Assembly (NCBI GenBank): GCA_020847555.1
Contig: JADLBT010000028.1
Coordinates: 1 to 10,328, forward strand
Source: Gemmataceae bacterium
GTDB lineage: Bacteria > Planctomycetota > Planctomycetia > Gemmatales > Gemmataceae
Length of the DNA stretch: 10,328 nt
Direction: 5' to 3'
This document shows positions 6,969 through 10,328 of this stretch, in pieces. A model generated the notes under the pieces. The model was not told where the DNA came from and did no database searches. It saw only the letters and a list, made by a program, of their open reading frames with translations. The first letter of the stretch is position 1, and every line of letters begins with the position of its first letter. The position numbers and the translations under genes are program-made.

Positions 6969-8288
6969 TCAGGCCGCCCAGTTCGCGGCGTCGGTGCTAT
7001 CGATCAGCCAACTCAGGTGCGTCACCGTTCGCTCGGTGGCCCCCTGCTGCGACAGAACGAACCGCCGCGCCGCGGTGCCGAGCCGTTCGCGTTCCGCCGC
7101 GTCGGCCAGCAGGCGCCCGACGGCCGCGTCCAGCTCGGCCGCGTCGTTGACCTGCACGGCGGCGCCCGCCTCCACCAGCTTGGACGCCGTGTCGCGGAAG
7201 TTCCAGACATGCGGGCCGAACACCACCGCCGCCCCATATGCCGCCGGCTCGATCATGTTCTGCCCGCCGCGCTGGCCGTCCAGGCTCCCGCCGACGAACG
7301 CCACGTCCGCCAGCCCCCAGACGGCGCCCAGCTCGCCGATGGTGTCCACGAGGATGACCGGGCGACAGGATGACGGGGTTACGGAGTGACAGGGTGACGT
7401 CACCGCACTGCGACGGACACAGGGCATGCCGGAGCGGCTGAGCAGCGCGGCCACGTCGTCGAAGCGGTCCTGCTGGCGCGGCACGAGGATCAGCCGCAGG
7501 TTCGGGTGTCGTTCACGCGCGTGGCGGTAGATGGTGAGCGCGGCCTCCTCTTCCGGCGCCTGCGTGCTGCCCGCGATCCAGACGAGGTCGTCCTCGCCGA
7601 TTCCGAGCAGGCGCCGCAGGTTCTCGGTGCGCGGGTTGCGCCGGTCGCCCGTCGTGCCGTCGTACTTCACCGACCCGCTGACATGAACCCGTTCCGGCCG
7701 GACGCCGAGCGCGGCGAAGTGGATCGCATACTCCTCGGTCTGCGCGACGCACAGGTCGAGCCGCCCGAAGACGCGCCGGGCGAGGAATCCCAGCCGCCGA
7801 TAGCGCCGCAGGCTGCGCGGGCTCATGCGGCCGTTGACGACTGCCACCGGCACGCCCAGCCGGTTCGCCGCCGCCAGGAAGTTCGGCCACAGTTCCCCCT
7901 CGGCAAGGACGACGAGGGCCGGCCGCACGCGCCGCAGCGCCCGGTTGACCGCCCAGGTGAAATCGAGCGGCCAGCAGCAGACCGGCAGGTCCGGAAAGTG
8001 TTTCGACGCCTCCGCGAACCCAGTATCGGTGGTGGTCGAGACGACGCACTGCCAGTGCGGGTGGCGGCGGCGGACGGCTGCGACGACCTGGCGCAGCAGG
8101 TGGACCTCGCCGACGCTGACGCCGTGGAACCACGCACACGGGGCGTTGCCGGCGCGCAGGCAGGCGGCGCCGGTGAGCTTGCGCCACAGCCCGCGCCGGT
8201 ACTTGCCGGTGGTGAGCGCCTTGTAAAGGAGCCAGGGGGAGAGGAGGACGAGTACGAGGAGATAAAGGACGTTCAGGAGATCACACAT
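6969..8288 (-). CDS. waaA: 3-deoxy-D-manno-octulosonic acid (Kdo) transferase
   Basis: WaaA (KdtA) transfers Kdo from CMP-Kdo to the lipid A precursor at the cytoplasmic face of the inner membrane, a GT-B fold glycosyltransferase. With the start at 8288 the protein has 439 residues, close to the usual length. Residues 3-24 form one N-terminal membrane anchor (LLNVLYLLVLVLLSPWLLYKAL). WFHGVSVGEV (53-62) carries the expected catalytic glutamate E61; AEGELWPNFL (129-138), GSTQAPEEE (240-248), VDTIGEL (314-320), FVGGSL (331-336), GGQNMIEPAAYG (341-352) and FGPHVWNFRD (357-366) are the donor-binding and core motifs. AGGA at 8295-8298 with a six-base spacer supports this ATG; a longer frame from 8402 would run through the hairpin of the preceding gene. 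An unusual 14-residue insert at about 297-310 is encoded by degenerate octamer repeats. The gene follows secA on the same strand and ends with TGA. Confidence 0.92.
   Translation of the reverse strand: MCDLLNVLYLLVLVLLSPWLLYKALTTGKYRRGLWRKLTGAACLRAGNAPCAWFHGVSVGEVHLLRQVVAAVRRRHPHWQCVVSTTTDTGFAEASKHFPDLPVCCWPLDFTWAVNRALRRVRPALVVLAEGELWPNFLAAANRLGVPVAVVNGRMSPRSLRRYRRLGFLARRVFGRLDLCVAQTEEYAIHFAALGVRPERVHVSGSVKYDGTTGDRRNPRTENLRRLLGIGEDDLVWIAGSTQAPEEEAALTIYRHARERHPNLRLILVPRQQDRFDDVAALLSRSGMPCVRRSAVTSPCHSVTPSSCRPVILVDTIGELGAVWGLADVAFVGGSLDGQRGGQNMIEPAAYGAAVVFGPHVWNFRDTASKLVEAGAAVQVNDAAELDAAVGRLLADAAERERLGTAARRFVLSQQGATERTVTHLSWLIDSTDAANWAA
7351..7398 (-). repeat. Degenerate octamer tandem repeat inside waaA
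   Basis: On the plus strand six consecutive 8-base units read AGGATGAC, CGGGCGAC, AGGATGAC, GGGGTTAC, GGAGTGAC, AGGGTGAC. The consensus is close to RGGRTGAC, or GTCAYCCY on the coding strand. They encode S, T, P and C residues (TSPCHSVTPSSCRP) between the conserved parts VRRSA and VILVDT. The last unit in coding order lies on the conserved VILVD codons, so the array may have grown from there or have been inserted as a dispersed repeat. Confidence 0.7.
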
Positions 8289-8294
8289 CGGGAA

Positions 8295-8298
8295 TCCT
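8295..8298 (-). promoter_or_regulatory. Ribosome binding site of waaA
   Basis: AGGA on the minus strand (within AAAGGATT) lies six bases before the ATG at 8288. It settles the start against the in-frame upstream ATG at 8402, which lies inside the end of secA. Confidence 0.65.
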
Positions 8299-8308
8299 TT
8301 CCCACTCA

Positions 8309-8342
8309 GCAAAGCCCACGGGCTGTGTCCCGTGGGCTTTGC
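8309..8342 (-). terminator. Hairpin between secA and waaA
   Basis: A perfect 14-bp inverted repeat pairs GCAAAGCCCACGGG (8309-8322) with its complement at 8329-8342 around a 6-nt loop. On the minus strand it starts 8 bases after the secA stop and ends 20 bases before the waaA start codon, so it nearly touches the waaA ribosome binding site. No long U-tract follows. It may be a terminator, a partial attenuator or an mRNA processing site. Confidence 0.65.
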
Positions 8343-8350
8343 GATGCTCC

Positions 8351-10328
8351 CTACTTCAGCAGCCGCATGCAGCAGTTCTTGTACTTTTTGCCGCTGCCGC
8401 ACGGGCAGAGCTCGTTGCGGCCGACGCGGTCGCCGCGGTTGCGGATCGGCTCCGGCTTCTTCTCGCCGCCGCTACTGTTCGTGATCGCCTCCTGTTGCTG
8501 CGCCGTCATCGTCAGAGCGCTCTGGGCCTGCTCGTGCGTCACCGCCCCGATCGCCCAGATCGACTCCTCGAACGCCTCCTCCTCCTCCATGCGGAAGACG
8601 GTGTCGGTGACCTTGTCCTGCAGGCCGTCCCACATCGACTCGAACTCCTGCATGCCCTCGCGCTTGTAGACCGTCTTCGGATCCTCCTGAGCATACCCGC
8701 GCAGGCCGACGACCGAGCGCAGGTGGTCCATCGTGTACAGGTGGTTCTTCCACGTGGCGTCGAGCTGGTTCAGCACCAGGCTCCGCTCCATGCGGCGCAT
8801 CTCCGGCCGGAACTGCTGGTCGAACGCATTCCACAGCACCTGCCGCGCCTCGTCCAGGTCCACTCCTTCCAGCTCCTCCTGCGGCACCTCCACGCCGAAC
8901 CCGCTCCGAGCCCACTCGCACAGCTCCCTGGCGTCCTCCTCCTCGGCCGCGCGCGTGCCGCGGAACGCCTCCTCCAGGCGGGCGTCGATCTTGTCCTGGC
9001 CGACCGTCGGGAAGCACTGCTTGCTTACTTCGCGCAGCTTCTCCTCCAGCCGGGCGCGCGACAGCGTGCGGAAGTCCTCCTCCGACAGCGTCGCCTTCAG
9101 CCCCGGGAAGCGCTGCTCGCACCAGCGCATCAGCCCCTCCCGGTCGTAGCGGTGCGCCACCCCCGGCGCGACCGGCCGCTCGGACATGAAGCGCGCCATC
9201 GCCAGCTTGACCGGGAACTCGACCTCCTTCTGCCAGTACAGCTCGCGCACCCGGTCGAGGAGCAGGTTCTTGATGTGGGCGCGCGCCTGGTCCCGCAGTT
9301 CCTCCGGCGCGAGCTTGATCTGAAACTTGAGCCGAGCCCAGTCGCAGATCGACCGGACGCCCCAGTCCGGCTCGAGGTACTCGCGTCCCGGCGTCAGGTC
9401 GATCGCCAGCAGGTGCTTCTCGGCCTCGGCGATCAGGTGCTCGCCCAGGTTGTCCCGGCCGATCTGCTTCAGCTGCCGGTCCGTCACCTTCACGCCCCAG
9501 CGCGCGTTCGCCGTCTGCGCCATCGCCTGCCAGTTCCACTCCTTCGGATCGACGTCGGTACTCAGGTTCTCGTCGAGCGCCTCCTGGATCTGGGTCGGCA
9601 CGGCGCGGCTCGCCTTCTCGCGCGCCAGGCGGTCCGCCTCGTTGAAGTCGGCCCGGCCGAAGTCGCTCGCGTCGAACTCGACGCCGAGCCGCTTGCCGGC
9701 GAACTCGGCGAACGTCGCCGGCCCGTAGTCGTCGTCCAGGAAGCGGTTCAGCGCCAGCTCGACCTGACCGCCGATCATGTCGAGGATGCGGATCTTGCAG
9801 TTGGCACCGTTGAGGATCTCCTGCCGGAACCCGTAGACGCGCTTGCGCTGATGGTCCATCACCTCGTCGTACTCGAGGAGGTTCTTGCGGATGTCGAAGT
9901 TGCGCTCCTCGACCTTGCGCTGGGCGGCCTCGATGCGGCGCGACACCATGCGGCTCTCGATCGCCTGGTCGCGCTCCATGCCGAGCCGTTCCAGCCAGCC
10001 GCGCACCCAGTCGCCGGCGAAGATGCGCATCAGGTCATCTTCCAGCGACAGGTAGAAGCGGCCCGACCCCGGATCGCCCTGCCGGCCGGCGCGGCCGCGC
10101 AGCTGGTTGTCGATGCGCCGCGCCTCGTGGCGCTCGGTGCCGATGATGTGCAGCCCGCCCATCTCGGCGACGCGCCGCCCCTCCTCCTTCGTCTTCTCCT
10201 TCGCCTCGATCGTCTCGACCGTCCGCTTCCAGACGTCCTCCGGCACCTCCAGGCGCGTCGGGTACTCGTGCTTCAGCTGCGCCCACGCCATCGCCTCGGG
10301 GTTGCCGCCGAGGATGATGTCGGTCCCG
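8351..10328 (-). CDS. secA: Preprotein translocase subunit SecA (C-terminal part, cut by the window edge)
   Basis: SecA is the ATPase motor that drives proteins through SecYEG. The visible part holds about 658 residues and begins [14 protein letters not shown], in the second nucleotide-binding domain; the N-terminal part lies beyond the right edge. The ATG at 10291 is internal. [20 protein letters not shown] and [16 protein letters not shown] (helicase motif VI region) are followed by the scaffold helix ([20 protein letters not shown]), an enlarged wing region, and the conserved block [16 protein letters not shown] through [10 protein letters not shown] and YKRE. The protein ends with a zinc-binding SEC-C motif: [13 protein letters not shown] at 8369-8407. 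From GTDI to the end it is some 250 residues longer than in E. coli, judged from memory, because of five repeat-like wing units. The stop is TAG; a hairpin and waaA follow. Confidence 0.95.
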   Translation of the reverse strand, partial: GTDIILGGNPEAMAWAQLKHEYPTRLEVPEDVWKRTVETIEAKEKTKEEGRRVAEMGGLHIIGTERHEARRIDNQLRGRAGRQGDPGSGRFYLSLEDDLMRIFAGDWVRGWLERLGMERDQAIESRMVSRRIEAAQRKVEERNFDIRKNLLEYDEVMDHQRKRVYGFRQEILNGANCKIRILDMIGGQVELALNRFLDDDYGPATFAEFAGKRLGVEFDASDFGRADFNEADRLAREKASRAVPTQIQEALDENLSTDVDPKEWNWQAMAQTANARWGVKVTDRQLKQIGRDNLGEHLIAEAEKHLLAIDLTPGREYLEPDWGVRSICDWARLKFQIKLAPEELRDQARAHIKNLLLDRVRELYWQKEVEFPVKLAMARFMSERPVAPGVAHRYDREGLMRWCEQRFPGLKATLSEEDFRTLSRARLEEKLREVSKQCFPTVGQDKIDARLEEAFRGTRAAEEEDARELCEWARSGFGVEVPQEELEGVDLDEARQVLWNAFDQQFRPEMRRMERSLVLNQLDATWKNHLYTMDHLRSVVGLRGYAQEDPKTVYKREGMQEFESMWDGLQDKVTDTVFRMEEEEAFEESIWAIGAVTHEQAQSALTMTAQQQEAITNSSGGEKKPEPIRNRGDRVGRNELCPCGSGKKYKNCCMRLLK
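8822..9715 (-). repeat. Five diverged helical units in the SecA wing region
   Basis: Five segments share the pattern (hydrophobic)-x-x-W/A-x(3,5)-F/W-x-(hydrophobic)-x-(hydrophobic) followed 5-8 residues later by a charged helix: [13 protein letters not shown] (about 9614-9715), [17 protein letters not shown] (9422-9532), [18 protein letters not shown] (9248-9358), [20 protein letters not shown] (9026-9142) and [18 protein letters not shown] (8822-8935). E. coli SecA has one comparable unit by memory. The repeats are visible only at protein level. Confidence 0.55.

Noticed and set aside
7506..8669. Plus-strand 387-codon open frame across waaA and the end of secA
   Set aside because: It runs antisense through two well-recognised genes and the hairpin between them, so it is a shadow frame.

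Overview
This GC-rich window looks like a chromosomal segment of a planctomycete, most likely of the Gemmata/Gemmataceae type. That is an inference from protein style: a secreted ThuA-like protein, a very long alpha-2-macroglobulin carrying a pseudopilin-like insert, and a SecA with an enlarged helical wing region. A lipid A Kdo transferase shows a Gram-negative-type envelope. Nothing points to a phage, plasmid, insertion sequence, CRISPR array, tRNA or rRNA.

Layout. Positions 49-1014 (minus) encode a secreted ThuA-like protein with a hairpin just past its stop codon. A divergent intergenic stretch of about 355 bases (1015-1369) follows. Positions 1370-6799 (plus) encode one alpha-2-macroglobulin of about 1809 residues, interrupted by a single in-frame UGA at 5345-5347. 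A convergent terminator region (6800-6968) separates it from kdtA/waaA (6969-8288, minus). Upstream of kdtA on the same strand lies secA (8351 to beyond the right edge, minus), with a strong hairpin between the two.

Main discovery candidate. The in-frame UGA sits exactly where the thioester cysteine of an alpha-2-macroglobulin is expected. The frame reads L-P-G-G-[UGA]-M-E-Q-T-S-S, against the family pattern G-C-x-E-Q. The frame continues unchanged for 483 further codons through the rest of the thioester domain and the receptor-binding domain. A two-part stem-loop (5 bp, 2x2 internal loop, 9 bp, 14-nt loop) begins 8 nt after the UGA, and its apical loop starts 24 nt after it, as expected for a bacterial SECIS. 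The simplest exciting reading is a selenocysteine alpha-2-macroglobulin that could form an internal selenoester instead of a thioester. The competing readings are a sequencing error, a fresh nonsense mutation, or a gene truly split in two. The loop lacks the guanine usually found at its start, so the SECIS call is provisional.

How the genes relate. Three of the four genes are connected with the cell envelope or export. SecA drives secretion, including presumably of the ThuA and macroglobulin proteins, which have N-terminal signals. KdtA builds the lipopolysaccharide core. The macroglobulin would act as a periplasmic or surface protease trap. I see no selA, selB, selC or selD in the window, so decoding capacity must be checked elsewhere in the genome.
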